Origin: Halorussus caseinilyticus | GTDB lineage: Archaea > Halobacteriota > Halobacteria > Halobacteriales > Haladaptataceae | DNA length: 64,000 bases | Assembly: GCF_029338395.1 (NCBI RefSeq) | Contig: NZ_CP119809.1 | Span: 1,860,001 to 1,924,000, forward strand | Direction: 5' to 3' | Shown here: piece after piece, positions 44,512 through 53,309 of the stretch | How the letters are laid out: every line of letters starts with the position of its first letter | Position numbering within the stretch: the stretch's first letter is position 1 | Notes under the pieces: generated by a model | Told to the model about the DNA's origin: nothing | Seen by the model: the letters and a program-made list of their open reading frames with translations, nothing else | Database searches by the model: none | Translations under genes and position numbers: made by a program

Positions 44512-45737
44512 ACTACAACTACAGGTATCGGCTCCGACCGTCCGACGCTCTCGAAGAACAGTTAGCGTGGACTGTCGATACCTGTCGGCAGGTCTACAAC
44601 CACTTCCTCCACCGCCTCAACCGCACCGACGACACCTCGGCATACAGCGAACAGAAGCGGCTCCCCGACCTCAAGAAGTGGTGGAACGACCTGAAACACG
44701 TTCACTCGAAAGTTCTTCAGAAAGTCGTTCAGCGGTTGTACGACAACCTCTCGACACTTCGCGGTCGCAAAGAGAACGGCTACCGCGTTGGGACGCTCAA
44801 GTGGAAGGCACCGGGCGAGTACCGCAGTTTCACCTACAGTCAATCCGGCTTCAAGCTCAAGAACACGAGCGGTCGGACAAAACTGTGGCTCTCGAAACTC
44901 GGAGAAATCCCGCTCACCTTCCACCGCGACCTCCCCGACGACACCGAGATTAAGACCGTCACGGTCAAACAGGAACCGACCGGGAAGTGGTACGCTGTCC
45001 TCGGCGTCGAAACTCCTGACGACCCGCCCGCGAAACCCGAGCATCCCGAGAAGTGCGTCGGTATCGATGTAGGGATTCTCAAGTACGCTCAAGACACCGA
45101 CGGCACCGCCGTCGAATCCCTCGACCTGTCCGACGAGCGTGACCGCTTGGAACGCGCCCAACGCGACCTCTCGCGGAAACAGCACGGTTCGAATAACTGG
45201 GAGGAACAGCGCCGTGTTGTGGCCGAACGTCACGCCGACCTCAAGAACAAGCGGCGGGACTTCCTCCACAAACTCTCAAACTACTACGCACGGGTGTACG
45301 ACCTCGTGGCGGTCGAAGACCTTGACGCGAAGGGGTTGGTCGAACTGCCGGGCAACTCACGCAATCGGACAGGAGCGGCGTGGGGGACGTTCCTGCGTAT
45401 GCTTGAATACAAGTGCGAGCGTGAGGGAACGCACTTCGTCGCCGTGAATCCGCGCGGAACGACGAAGGAGTGCGCGTCTTGTGGCGTTTCGACGGAGAAA
45501 CCGCTGTGGGTGCGCAAACACTCCTGTCCGGCGTGTGGGTTCGAGGCGGATAGAGACGCGAACGCGGCGTGGAATATTCTTTCTCACGGTATCAGGAAGC
45601 GGTTAGGAGCGGGACGCTCCGAATCAACGCCTGTGGAGACTGCGCTCCCTGTGTCCTCGGTTGTGGATGCAAAGCGCGTCGTTGAAACAGGAAGCCTCAC
45701 CCTCACCGAGCGAACGGCGTCAGCCGTGAGCGAGTAG
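44508..45737 (+). CDS. tnpB: RNA-guided endonuclease TnpB
   Basis: A 409-residue TnpB of the IS1341 type, apparently complete. The RuvC-like catalytic residues are visible as Asp187 in CVGIDVGI, Glu270 in VAVEDLDAKGL, and the Asp of DRDANAAWN near 350; between them is the zinc ribbon C322-x2-C325 and C340-x2-C343. The helix-turn-helix N-terminus starts MNYNYRYRLRPSDALEEQ. TnpB proteins cut DNA next to a TAM sequence using a guide RNA from the right end of their own element. The predicted TAM here is TTAC. The GTG start at 44508 overlaps the stop of the small RHH-like frame. Nothing looks broken in it. Confidence 0.93.
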   Translation: MNYNYRYRLRPSDALEEQLAWTVDTCRQVYNHFLHRLNRTDDTSAYSEQKRLPDLKKWWNDLKHVHSKVLQKVVQRLYDNLSTLRGRKENGYRVGTLKWKAPGEYRSFTYSQSGFKLKNTSGRTKLWLSKLGEIPLTFHRDLPDDTEIKTVTVKQEPTGKWYAVLGVETPDDPPAKPEHPEKCVGIDVGILKYAQDTDGTAVESLDLSDERDRLERAQRDLSRKQHGSNNWEEQRRVVAERHADLKNKRRDFLHKLSNYYARVYDLVAVEDLDAKGLVELPGNSRNRTGAAWGTFLRMLEYKCEREGTHFVAVNPRGTTKECASCGVSTEKPLWVRKHSCPACGFEADRDANAAWNILSHGIRKRLGAGRSESTPVETALPVSSVVDAKRVVETGSLTLTERTASAVSE

Positions 45738-45752
45738 GGTGGGGTAGTTCAC

Positions 45753-46001
45753 TACGTCATGGCGCCGGTCGAGATGTCCGTCAGGGAGGCGCTTCCGGGT
45801 GCAGTCGTCGCGGGCGTCGGATGGGTCGCGTTGCAGGTCCTCTTCCAGTTCTATCTCGCTCACGCCGGGCAGTATCAGGCCTACGGGGTCATCGGCGCGG
45901 TGTTGCTCCTATTGACGTGGCTCTACTTCGCGGGTGCGGTCGTTCTGCTCGGCGGGGTGGTGAACTCGGTTCTGGGCGCTCGCATTCGGTTGTCGGGCTA
46001 A
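45753..46001 (+). pseudogene. YihY/BrkB-type membrane protein, right part
   Basis: Eighty-two residues beginning YVMAPVEMSVREALPGAVVA and ending in GAVLLLLTWLYFAGAVVLLG and GGVVNSVLGARIRLSG, the last two to three helices of the family. It joins the left part in frame when the element is removed. An ATG at 45759 would allow separate translation but without a sensible N-terminus. Confidence 0.88.
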
Positions 46002-46930
46002 TCGCCCCCTCGGTCCGCTCGGGTCACTTCGACGGTTTCGTTCATGCTCTCGTGGACGACGGCCACCTCGCTCGGGAGCGCGTAGTTCAACCCGACGGTG
46101 GCTTGGTAGGCGACTTCCCCAGTACACTGGGTTCCCGGTTCGCCGCCGTCCTCGCCAGTCGCTCGGACGCGGACCGTCAGCGCGTCGGCCGTCCGGTCGT
46201 AGTCGGTCCCCGCGAGCGCGAGGTCCGACCGGGGCGTCGGAGCGCGGACCGCACCGCGGACTTCGACTTTCTCGCCCGCGAACTCGACCGTCGCGCGGTG
46301 TTCCGTGCCGCAGTCGCCCTTTCCGACCGAGAGCGAGGTGTCGGCGACTTCGGGACTCGGACACCCCGCGGCGGTGGACGCCGAAATCGTCTCGACGCTC
46401 CCGTCGGGCATGACGCCCGCGTCGGTGGTCGCGGAGTTGCAGTCGAACGACGCGCGGGAGAACTCGACGGTGGTCGCGTCCCCACCCTCGGGTGTGACCG
46501 CGACTCGGTAGTCGTCCGGTTCGTTCAGGAGGACCGTGAGGTAGGCGTCGGTCTCGAACTCGACGGTTCTGTCTACGGGCGTCTCGCTCCCGCGAGACAC
46601 CCGAATCTCGATTTCGCGGCTCCCCTCGGTCGCGTTCCAGACCCGCACCCGTCGAGGTTGGTTGTTGTCGGGGAAGGGGACGGCCTCTCGACTTCCGACC
46701 GAAATCGTCCGGAAGGGGTTCTCGTCGTCGGACCGGACGCCGGAGAACTCGCCGCCGGAACCGCCAGCGCCCGAGTCGCCGTCTCGTTCGGAGTCGGTTG
46801 TCGTTCCGCGGTCGGTCGTCCGGTCGCCGTCTGTCGTCGGGGCGTCGGTTCCGGTACTGCCGAGGCAACCGGCGAGACCCGCGGCGGCGGCCAGCGCACC
46901 GCCACGGTGGAGGAGTTCGCGTCGGTTCAT
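45998..46930 (-). CDS. Tat-type lipoprotein, unknown
   Basis: A 310-residue exported protein. It begins MNRRELLHRGGALAAAAGLA with a lipobox LAGCLG (Cys near residue 22), so it is probably lipid-anchored on the outer face. A Thr/Asp/Gly-rich linker (residues 25-60) follows, then a beta-rich part (RTISVGSREAVPFPDNNQPR, VRVWNATEGSREIEIRVSRG, VEFETDAYLTVLLNEPDDYR) that resembles a haloarchaeal surface domain family with Ig-like folds. Three Cys are in the mature domain and could form disulfides. There is no recognised enzyme motif. The stop overlaps the end of the split YihY gene in the opposite direction (45998-46001). Confidence 0.82.
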   Translation of the reverse strand: MNRRELLHRGGALAAAAGLAGCLGSTGTDAPTTDGDRTTDRGTTTDSERDGDSGAGGSGGEFSGVRSDDENPFRTISVGSREAVPFPDNNQPRRVRVWNATEGSREIEIRVSRGSETPVDRTVEFETDAYLTVLLNEPDDYRVAVTPEGGDATTVEFSRASFDCNSATTDAGVMPDGSVETISASTAAGCPSPEVADTSLSVGKGDCGTEHRATVEFAGEKVEVRGAVRAPTPRSDLALAGTDYDRTADALTVRVRATGEDGGEPGTQCTGEVAYQATVGLNYALPSEVAVVHESMNETVEVTRADRGGD

Positions 46931-47002
46931 ACGCCTCGGTTACGGTCGCTACTCAAAGGGTCTTCCGTAAACTCAAATCCCAGTTTGATATATCGGCGTC
47001 CG

Positions 47003-47374
47003 CTACTCGACGACGACGTAGCGTTCCGAAACCGTCACCTCGTGGCCCGCGTACTCGAACGACACTTCGACTTCGGTCGGGATGTCCTCCGCGCGCGTGA
47101 AGACGAGTCCGGCCGAGGGCGACCGTTCGGCGACGCCGACGAGTCGGTTCAACGAGTCGGCGTCAACGTAGTCGCTGAGCGGTGGGAGCGACCGCCGGTC
47201 GGTGTCCGTGGCGTTTGCGACCGCCGCTACGACCGCTTCGCTCGCGTTTTCGTCACCCGCTATCGGACGCCGCCGTGGTGGCATCTCGCCAGTCGTCCCG
47301 GTCGGCGGCCGCCCGGCGACGACTTTCGATAACTGCTTCGACATAATCAGTTCATTATTAGTTCGAGTAGACAT
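47003..47374 (-). CDS. HalOD1 output-domain protein
   Basis: A 123-residue protein (MSTRTNNELIMSKQ start; a later ATG at 47344 is possible). After a disordered N-terminus, residues 45-123 match HalOD1: ASEAVVAAVANATDTDRRSL, PPLSDYVDADSLNRLVG and the terminal VEVSFEYAGHEVTVSERYVV. HalOD1 is a haloarchaeal domain found alone or as an output unit of signalling proteins; its activity is not known. A TTTTAAG element at about 47417-47423 is the likely promoter. It is upstream of, and on the same strand as, the lipoprotein gene, with 72 bases between them. Confidence 0.75.
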   Translation of the reverse strand: MSTRTNNELIMSKQLSKVVAGRPPTGTTGEMPPRRRPIAGDENASEAVVAAVANATDTDRRSLPPLSDYVDADSLNRLVGVAERSPSAGLVFTRAEDIPTEVEVSFEYAGHEVTVSERYVVVE

Positions 47375-47458
47375 ATTACCTGCGGACGATAACGGCTCTG
47401 TCACAAATTGATATTTGCTTAAAACCGTAGGAAATTATACTGGGTATTCGAACGACGG

Positions 47459-48706
47459 CTATCGGGGCGTTTCCGTCCCCCACTTTTCGAGCGCAGTCGC
47501 CAGTTCCGGGTAGTCTTCGGCGTACTCTTCGAGGGGGACGCCCGCCATCGTCCCGTCGATGGCCTGCCGGAGGGCCTTCGCCCCCGCGTGGGTCCCGTCG
47601 GGGTGGCCGTGAACGCCGCCCCCGGCCTGAATGCCGATGTCGGTGCCGGTGCGCGCTACCAGTTCCGGGACGAGTCCGGGGTGGAGTCCGCCGGAGGCCA
47701 TCGGCAACACGTCGTTCAGACCGTAGAGGTCCGAGTAAAGCCACTCGTTGATACCCACCGTGTCCTCGTTTTCGAGTTTGCCGAGGTCCGCGGTTCCGGT
47801 GTGGATGTGGTCCACGCCGCAGAGACGGGCCACCTGCGCGATGACGCGCATCGAGACGCCGTGGGTCTCGATGCGGTCGAAGGCGGCGTGCATCGCGCGG
47901 TGGGCGTGGATGGCGAGTCCGTGTTTCTCGCACCGCCGTCGGACCTGCTGGACCGCGGCCCACCCGGTCGTAATCACGTCGACCATGACGTACTCACACC
48001 CCTGTTCGGCGGCCATATCCACGCGGTCGAGCATCTCGTCGCCGTCGGCGGTGACGTTGACGAGATAGCTCTTTTTCTCGCCGGTCTCCTCCTCGGCTTG
48101 GTCGCGCTTTTCGAGGCTTCGCTTCAGGCGCTCCTCGAAGGGGTTGAAGTCTTGGTCGGTGAGGTTCTCGTCGTCCTTCAGGAGGTCGATGCCGCCGGTC
48201 CACGCCTCGTAGCCGACTCGGACGTGCTGGTCGGTCGTGAGACCGACCTTCGGTTTGGGGACCGTCGCGGTGATGGGTCGGTCGCCCGCGTCGAAAATCT
48301 CCTCGCGGACGCTCGTGCCGAACTGCGGGCCGGGGAACGAGGTGGTCAACTTCTCGGGCCAGTCGCAGTCGAGCAGGCGGATGCGCTCTACGGCCTTCAT
48401 CCCGAGGATGTTGCCCGCGATGCACGACAGGACTTGGGGCATGTTGCCCGCCTCGAAGAGGGCGTCGGGGTACGCCACCGTCACTCGGTCGCCGTCGATG
48501 TCACACGCGGTTGCGCTCAAGTCGCGCACGGAGCCTTCGACCTGCAACTCGGCCCACGTCCCGTTGGAACTCTCGGAGGCCACGCGACTGGCGGCCGCCT
48601 CCATATCCATGTCGGCGGCGGGTTCGACGTAGAACTCGCAGACGAGGGCGGTGTCGTCCGGGTCGTATCCGAGGTCGATGAAGTCTTCGTAGGTTATACC
48701 GGTCAT
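47459..48706 (-). CDS. rbcL: Ribulose-bisphosphate carboxylase large chain, type III
   Basis: A 415-residue archaeal form III RuBisCO. The carbamylated Lys with its two metal ligands is in GGIDLLKDDENL (Lys177, Asp179, Glu180). TVPKPKVGLT carries Lys151/Lys153 of the active site, AIHAHRAMH the conserved His, HTGTADLGKLE loop 6 with its Lys, and ASGGLHPG and IQAGGGVHGHP complete the phosphate sites. In archaea it converts ribulose-1,5-bisphosphate from AMP breakdown to 3-phosphoglycerate. No AMP phosphorylase or ribose-1,5-bisphosphate isomerase gene is in the window. An AGATTATCC box about 30 bases before the start supports leaderless expression. Confidence 0.97.
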   Translation of the reverse strand: MTGITYEDFIDLGYDPDDTALVCEFYVEPAADMDMEAAASRVASESSNGTWAELQVEGSVRDLSATACDIDGDRVTVAYPDALFEAGNMPQVLSCIAGNILGMKAVERIRLLDCDWPEKLTTSFPGPQFGTSVREEIFDAGDRPITATVPKPKVGLTTDQHVRVGYEAWTGGIDLLKDDENLTDQDFNPFEERLKRSLEKRDQAEEETGEKKSYLVNVTADGDEMLDRVDMAAEQGCEYVMVDVITTGWAAVQQVRRRCEKHGLAIHAHRAMHAAFDRIETHGVSMRVIAQVARLCGVDHIHTGTADLGKLENEDTVGINEWLYSDLYGLNDVLPMASGGLHPGLVPELVARTGTDIGIQAGGGVHGHPDGTHAGAKALRQAIDGTMAGVPLEEYAEDYPELATALEKWGTETPR

Positions 48707-48810
48707 GGTTCGTCCGGAGAACTATCGCGCGGTAGCCGGATAATCTTTGAGGGTGGGACGGAAGTCTGGGAGCGCCGAGAGGCCCTCTCTGTCCCGCCTC
48801 TCGCGTCCGA

Positions 48811-49395
48811 CTACCGTCCCGACCCGACGCGCGCGGGGAGCCACGACCCGAGCAGTCCGGCGGTTCCGGTCGCCAGCGCGAACATCCAGACGGCCGTCAG
48901 CGCGAGCGAGACGGCGACCACCGCCGTCTGGAACCACATCGGCGGTTCCGAGAAGACGGCGTTCGTGGCGACGACCATCGCGGCGTAACTCGCGGCGAAC
49001 GGGAGCGCGAGGACCAGACCGAACGGCGCGAGAACGAGGTCCACCCACGCCGGAATCGTCGTGACGAGCGTGGCGAGCAGATAGCCCGCAGTCGCGGCCA
49101 CGAAGACGCCGAGAACCGCGAGCGTCCGGTCGGTCGGACGGAACGCGAGTCGGCCGTAGGGGGTACGGTCCGCGAGCGCCGGGGCGTCCACCATCGCAAG
49201 GACGCCGACGGCGACGAGGTAGGACCCTGCGAGTCCGGCGAGGGCGTACCCCGCGTGGGTCGCGTCGAGGCACGACGGACCAGCGGGACACCCCATCGAG
49301 GCGTCCCGGTAGACGAAGTACAGCACCGGGGTCGCGAACACGAGAAGGGGGAGGACGAGGCTCCGACGGGGACGGAGGGCGGCGTACCAGTCCAT
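48811..49395 (-). CDS. Multi-helix membrane protein, unknown
   Basis: A 194-residue integral membrane protein beginning MDWYAALRPRRSLVLPLLVF. Five to six hydrophobic helices are visible (around residues 13-28, 46-66, 90-115, 118-142 and 158-185). A Cys pair in the first external loop (GCPAGPSCLDATHAG) may form a disulfide. No family is recognised. It is on the same strand as the RuBisCO gene but upstream of it, 104 bases away, with no hint of functional coupling. Confidence 0.7.
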   Translation of the reverse strand: MDWYAALRPRRSLVLPLLVFATPVLYFVYRDASMGCPAGPSCLDATHAGYALAGLAGSYLVAVGVLAMVDAPALADRTPYGRLAFRPTDRTLAVLGVFVAATAGYLLATLVTTIPAWVDLVLAPFGLVLALPFAASYAAMVVATNAVFSEPPMWFQTAVVAVSLALTAVWMFALATGTAGLLGSWLPARVGSGR

Positions 49396-49437
49396 AGCGA
49401 GGTGTAGGGGAGGAGAGGGGATAAATCCCGGTCGCGG

Positions 49438-50334
49438 TTAGTACTTGATGAGCTTCGTCGCGTAGCTGTCGTGGTCGAGTTGGTAGCCGTTGTCCATGTA
49501 GTAGTAGTCCTCGTAGCCGTACCAACCGGACGCGTCGTCGAAGGTGTTCTCGATGGCTTGCTCGGCGTCGTCGAACGAAGTCGCCTCGTGCGGTGCCGAA
49601 CTGTCGATGTGGGCCGACCCGGAGAGGTAGCCGTCGAAGAACCACATCTTCAGGTGCTTGCGTCCGAGGAAGCCGAAGGTGCCCGTCGCGGCGGACTTGT
49701 GCTGGGTCTGGAACTCGCCGATGCCGCTGTTCCACGCGTAGCGGTCGTACTGGACGACGGAAGTCGTCCATCCGTCGCTGGTCAGCACGTCGGCCACATC
49801 ACCGGTGGACTGCTCGGAGATGATGTTCATCGGGGCCGCAGTCTCATAGCCGCCGTCGACCGCCTCGTACTCCCAGATGCCGTACGGGTGGTCCTCCTCT
49901 GCGGGCGCGTGGGACTGGGTACTCACGCCGGTCGGTTGGAAGTGGTCCTTCCACTCGTCTTCCTTGGCGTAGTAGGTGTTCCAGTCCTGCTCTACGGTCT
50001 GCGTGTCCCGGAGCGGCAGGTCGTCTTCCTCGGCGTTGGGCCGGTCGAACGTCTCGGTCTTGGTCAGGACCGGCGGGGAGATGCCGTAGCGACGCCGCAG
50101 GTCGTCACTGCTCTTTCGCTTCGTTACCGTCACGGTGTCGGGTCGAATCTTCGCCTTGATGACCTCGCGGCCGGTGACGTGGAACTTCTCGGGGGCGGCG
50201 GGACCGGACTCCGCCCTGCCGTCGCTAGACAGCAGGGGCAGACCGAGCGAACCGACGCCGAGCGTGCCGATACCTTTCAGGAACTGACGACGACTGCCGC
50301 CGCGCGAACGACGGTCGGGGGTTTCGTCTGTCAT
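49438..50334 (-). CDS. Tat-exported protein of unknown function
   Basis: A 298-residue protein with a twin-arginine signal (SRRQFLKGIGTLGVGSLGLP, residues 15-34). The mature part has TVTVTKRKSSDDLRRRYGIS, an aromatic and acidic middle section (WNTYYAKEDEWKDHFQPTGV) and a C-terminal half full of Trp, Tyr, His and Asp (HLKMWFFDGYLSGSAHIDSS, GWYGYEDYYYMDNGYQLDHD). The latter suggests an exposed, possibly sugar- or metal-binding surface protein. A conserved catalytic motif is not evident. Upstream DNA on the minus strand is extremely AT-rich (50350-50420), so the promoter is strong or regulated. It is not in an operon with Cdc48. Confidence 0.72.
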   Translation of the reverse strand: MTDETPDRRSRGGSRRQFLKGIGTLGVGSLGLPLLSSDGRAESGPAAPEKFHVTGREVIKAKIRPDTVTVTKRKSSDDLRRRYGISPPVLTKTETFDRPNAEEDDLPLRDTQTVEQDWNTYYAKEDEWKDHFQPTGVSTQSHAPAEEDHPYGIWEYEAVDGGYETAAPMNIISEQSTGDVADVLTSDGWTTSVVQYDRYAWNSGIGEFQTQHKSAATGTFGFLGRKHLKMWFFDGYLSGSAHIDSSAPHEATSFDDAEQAIENTFDDASGWYGYEDYYYMDNGYQLDHDSYATKLIKY

Positions 50335-50487
50335 GACTTCGATAGGTCTATCCGACCGAAGCTATATAAAATATTCTATAATAAAATTATATATTTTTAA
50401 TATTTCTAGATTTGTATAATAATGGCTCGCACACGTCGTCAGCATGTCTCAAAGAGGTCGTACCGGCACTTCCACCGGATTCAGCCG

Positions 50488-52713
50488 TCAGTCCAGCGTC
50501 GGCTGGACCTTCTCGACGGCGGCGTCGAAGTGTCGGCGCTCGATTGTTATCTCGTCGGCGTTCTCGTCGGCCTGTTCGACGCCCCACGCGTCTGCGGCCT
50601 CCCGAATCGCCCGCATCGAGGCGTCACGGACCACGGCCTCCAAGTCCGCGCCGGTGTACCCCACCAGTTCCGCGGCGAGTTCGTCCAAGTCCACGTCGTC
50701 GGCGAGCGGCTTGTCGTCGGCGTGGACCGCCAGAATCGCCCGGCGGCCTCCCTCGCCGGGCGCGGGCACCTCGATGTGTTCCTCCAGTCGGCCGGGCCGC
50801 AGGAGCGCGCGGTCCAGCGCGTCCCGGCGGTTGGTCGCGGCCAACACGACGAGGTTGGGGTTCTCCGCGAGTCCGTCCATCTCGGTCAGCAGTTGGGAGA
50901 CCACGCGCTCGCTGACCTCCGCGCCGCCGCCCGCGCCCGTCCCGCGCTCGCCCGCAACGGCGTCTATCTCGTCGAAGAACACGATTGCGGGACTGGCCTG
51001 TCGCGCCCGGTCGAAGATTTCGCGGACCGCCTTCTCGGACTCGCCGACGTACCGGTCCAGCAGTTCCGGGCCGTCCACGTGGATGAAGTTCACGTCGCTT
51101 TCGCCCGCCAGCGCCCGCGCGAGCAGGGTCTTGCCGGTCCCCGGCGGACCGTACAGCAGGATGCCCGTCGGCGGTTCGGTGTTGGTCTCCGCGAAGAGGT
51201 TTCGGTACGCCAGCGGCCACTCGACGGCCTCGGTCAGGGTCTGTTTGGCTTCCTCCAAGTCGCCGACAGCGCCGAAGTCGATTTCGGGCGACTCGGCGAC
51301 GAACTCCCGCATCGCCGAGGGGTCCACCGACGCCATCGCCGTCTCGAAGTCCGCGCGGGTGACTTCGACCTCCATCAGCGCCTCGTCGTCTGCTCCGGCG
51401 TCGCGCGCCCGCCGGAGCGCCGCCATCGCCGCCTCCGTCGAGAGGGCGTGGAGGTCCGCGCCGACGAACCCGTGGGTCGAGGCCGCGAGTCGGTCCAAGT
51501 CTACGTCGTCGGATAGGGGCATCCCGCGGGTGTGAACGTCCAGAACCTCGCGGCGTCCGGACTCGCCGGGCACCCCGATTTCGATTTCGCGGTCGAACCG
51601 GCCGCCCCGTCGGAGGGCCGGGTCGATGGCGTCCACGCGATTGGTCGCGCCGATGACGACGACTTCCCCGCGGGATTCGAGACCGTCCATCAGGCTGAGC
51701 AGTTGGGCGACCACGCGGTTCTCCACGTCGGACTCCTCGTCGCGTTCGCCCGCGATGGCGTCTATCTCGTCAAAGAACACGATTGTCGGGGCGTTCTCGC
51801 GCGCGGTCTCGAACACCTCCCGCAGGCGCTCTTCGCTCTCGCCTTTGTACTTCGACATGATTTCGGGTCCGGACACCGTGACGAAGTGGGCGTCAACCTC
51901 GTTAGCGACGGCCTTGGCTATCATCGTCTTACCCGTGCCCGGCGGCCCGTACAGCAGGACGCCCTTCGGCGGGTCGATGCCGAGGCGCCGGAACAGCGCG
52001 GGGTTCGAGAGCGGCAGTTCGACCATCTCGCGGACCCGGCGCAGTTCCTCTTCGAGCCCGCCGATGTCCTCGTAGGTCGCGCCGGTCGGCTTGGGCGGCG
52101 TCTCGTCGCCGCCCTCGGTCCCTTCGCCGCCGATGGGGATGGAGACGCCCGACCCAGTTGCCCCGGTCGAACTGGCTCCGGTCCCGCCGGACCCGCCCGC
52201 CCCGGCGTCTTCGGCGACCGAAACCCGCGTGTCGTCGGTCACGCGGACCACGCCGTCGGGGTCGGTCGCGCCGACGTGGAACGTCCCGGCGTCCCCGAGG
52301 CGTTCGATGCGGACGCGCTCGCCCTCCTTGACCGGCCGGTCCCGGAGCGTGCGCTTCAGGGCCGCTTCGAGGGTGTCGCGGTCGTCGGGGTCGAATCTGG
52401 CGGTCGGCGCGAGCGTCACCGACTCGGCGTCGGCGACCGAAATCTGGCGGACCGTCACCGCGTCACCGATGCTGACCCCAGCGTTGGCCCGCGTCTCGCC
52501 GTCGATTTGGACGGTTCCGCCCGTCACGTCGCTTCCGGCGGGCCACACCTTGACCACGGTGTCGCGTTCGCCCTCCACGACCACGGTGTCGCCGCTCAGG
52601 ACGCCCAGCGCGGACCGGGCCGACTCGGGGATGCGAGCGATTCCCCGGCCCGCGTCACGCTTCTCCGCGCCCTGTACGGTCAACTCGACCGCGGCCGAAC
52701 CCTTCGCATTCAT
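50488..52713 (-). CDS. cdc48: AAA+ ATPase of the Cdc48/VAT (p97) family
   Basis: A 741-residue two-ring ATPase. Residues 1-170 form the N domain (AVELTVQGAEKRDAGRGIAR, a double-psi barrel start), followed by a Gly/Ser-rich linker to about 210. D1 has Walker A GPPGTGKT at 256-263 and Walker B IVFFDEIDAIA at 311-321; D2 has Walker A at 522-529 with a similar Walker B about 57 residues later. Arg-finger regions (GRFDREIEIG, GRLEEHIEVP) are present in both. It unfolds proteins for the proteasome and other uses. The start at 52713 fits MNAKGSAAVELTV. It is monocistronic. Confidence 0.96.
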   Translation of the reverse strand: MNAKGSAAVELTVQGAEKRDAGRGIARIPESARSALGVLSGDTVVVEGERDTVVKVWPAGSDVTGGTVQIDGETRANAGVSIGDAVTVRQISVADAESVTLAPTARFDPDDRDTLEAALKRTLRDRPVKEGERVRIERLGDAGTFHVGATDPDGVVRVTDDTRVSVAEDAGAGGSGGTGASSTGATGSGVSIPIGGEGTEGGDETPPKPTGATYEDIGGLEEELRRVREMVELPLSNPALFRRLGIDPPKGVLLYGPPGTGKTMIAKAVANEVDAHFVTVSGPEIMSKYKGESEERLREVFETARENAPTIVFFDEIDAIAGERDEESDVENRVVAQLLSLMDGLESRGEVVVIGATNRVDAIDPALRRGGRFDREIEIGVPGESGRREVLDVHTRGMPLSDDVDLDRLAASTHGFVGADLHALSTEAAMAALRRARDAGADDEALMEVEVTRADFETAMASVDPSAMREFVAESPEIDFGAVGDLEEAKQTLTEAVEWPLAYRNLFAETNTEPPTGILLYGPPGTGKTLLARALAGESDVNFIHVDGPELLDRYVGESEKAVREIFDRARQASPAIVFFDEIDAVAGERGTGAGGGAEVSERVVSQLLTEMDGLAENPNLVVLAATNRRDALDRALLRPGRLEEHIEVPAPGEGGRRAILAVHADDKPLADDVDLDELAAELVGYTGADLEAVVRDASMRAIREAADAWGVEQADENADEITIERRHFDAAVEKVQPTLD

Positions 52714-52766
52714 GTCAGTCTCTCGTTTCTCGTCCGTATTGAGGGTTCCCCTGTCGGGGCAAACGA

Positions 52767-52770
52767 TTTA
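52767..52770 (+). promoter_or_regulatory. TATA-like box for the zinc-finger microprotein
   Basis: TTTA (within GATTTAC) lies 25-28 bases before ATG 52795, the usual spacing for a leaderless haloarchaeal gene. Confidence 0.45.
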
Positions 52771-52794
52771 CTTTCGTCGCGTGTATCCACGAAC

Positions 52795-52929
52795 ATGGTC
52801 GTCAAAACCCAGCGCGACGAGATGACGTGGTACAAGTGCGAGGGGTGCGGGATGATGTTCGACGACGAGGAAGACGCCGAGCAACACGAGCAGAACTGCG
52901 ACCACGAAGACCCCTCCTACATCCAGTAG
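52795..52929 (+). CDS. Small zinc-finger protein (DUF7128-like)
   Basis: A 44-residue protein: MVVKTQRDEMTWYKCEGCGM, then MFDDEEDAEQHEQNCDHEDP and SYIQ. The Cys-x2-Cys of YKCEGCGMMF, with His in QHEQNCDHED and a further Cys, makes a single C2H2- or C2HC-type finger. Very similar short proteins are widespread in haloarchaea and appear as DUF7128; their function is unknown. It is divergent from cdc48 (81 bases between starts). The small size explains why it is easily missed. Confidence 0.85.
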   Translation: MVVKTQRDEMTWYKCEGCGMMFDDEEDAEQHEQNCDHEDPSYIQ

Positions 52930-53057
52930 TCGGTTTCTCGGTTGAGGGTGTTCACGAGTCGGAACGGGATTGGTCGAGTGGCGTGGGTTTCGGTGTCGCC
53001 GCGGGAGTTCCGGTGGTCGGCAGGGTTGTCGGAGACCGAACGTGGACCGCGAGGGAG

Positions 53058-53222
53058 TAGCTAGCTATCGCCGACTCCGAGGAGTCTACCGCACACACTG
53101 CGACCGCACGGCACCGCGACCGCACGCATCAGCCTCACGCCTCCCCGCCCCCAGCGGTCGCCCGAACGCGACCGCTTCCCTCGCGCGGTGGGCGCGACCA
53201 CGAGCGCCGCGCCCGCACGCGC
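53058..53222 (+). repeat. Dispersed structured repeat, family R1, copy F (full)
   Basis: AGCTAGCTATCGCCGACTCC, then GAGGAGTCTACCGCACACAC and CACGCCTCCCCGCCCCCAGC, ending GCGCCCGCACGCGCCG. A GGGCGCG arm (about 53188) and CGCGCCC arm near the 3' end can pair. It most resembles copy D at its start. No gene is found in 52930-53309 apart from this element. Confidence 0.8.
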
Positions 53223-53309
53223 CGAGTCGGAAATTCAGTCGAGCGCGCCAGCAGTCGCTCCGTTCCGGAGCGCCCCAGAAGACCCCGCCACGAACGTCGC
53301 TATCCCGAC

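Larger units (their letters stand above)
44232..45752 (+). mobile_element. IS200/IS605-family (IS1341-type) insertion element carrying tnpB only
   Basis: A 1521-base element inserted after TTAC (44228-44231) with no target duplication. The left end begins CTGAATTGAGGCGCTAAGGC and includes short stem-like sequence. It holds a remnant RHH-like small frame and tnpB. The right end, ending in GGTAGTTCAC at 45752, can fold: ACGGC-GTCA-GCCGT (45714-45727) within CCTCACCCT (45695) and AGGGTGGGG (45736). No tnpA is present, so mobility would need help in trans. The boundary is fixed by perfect restoration of the interrupted gene. Confidence 0.88.
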
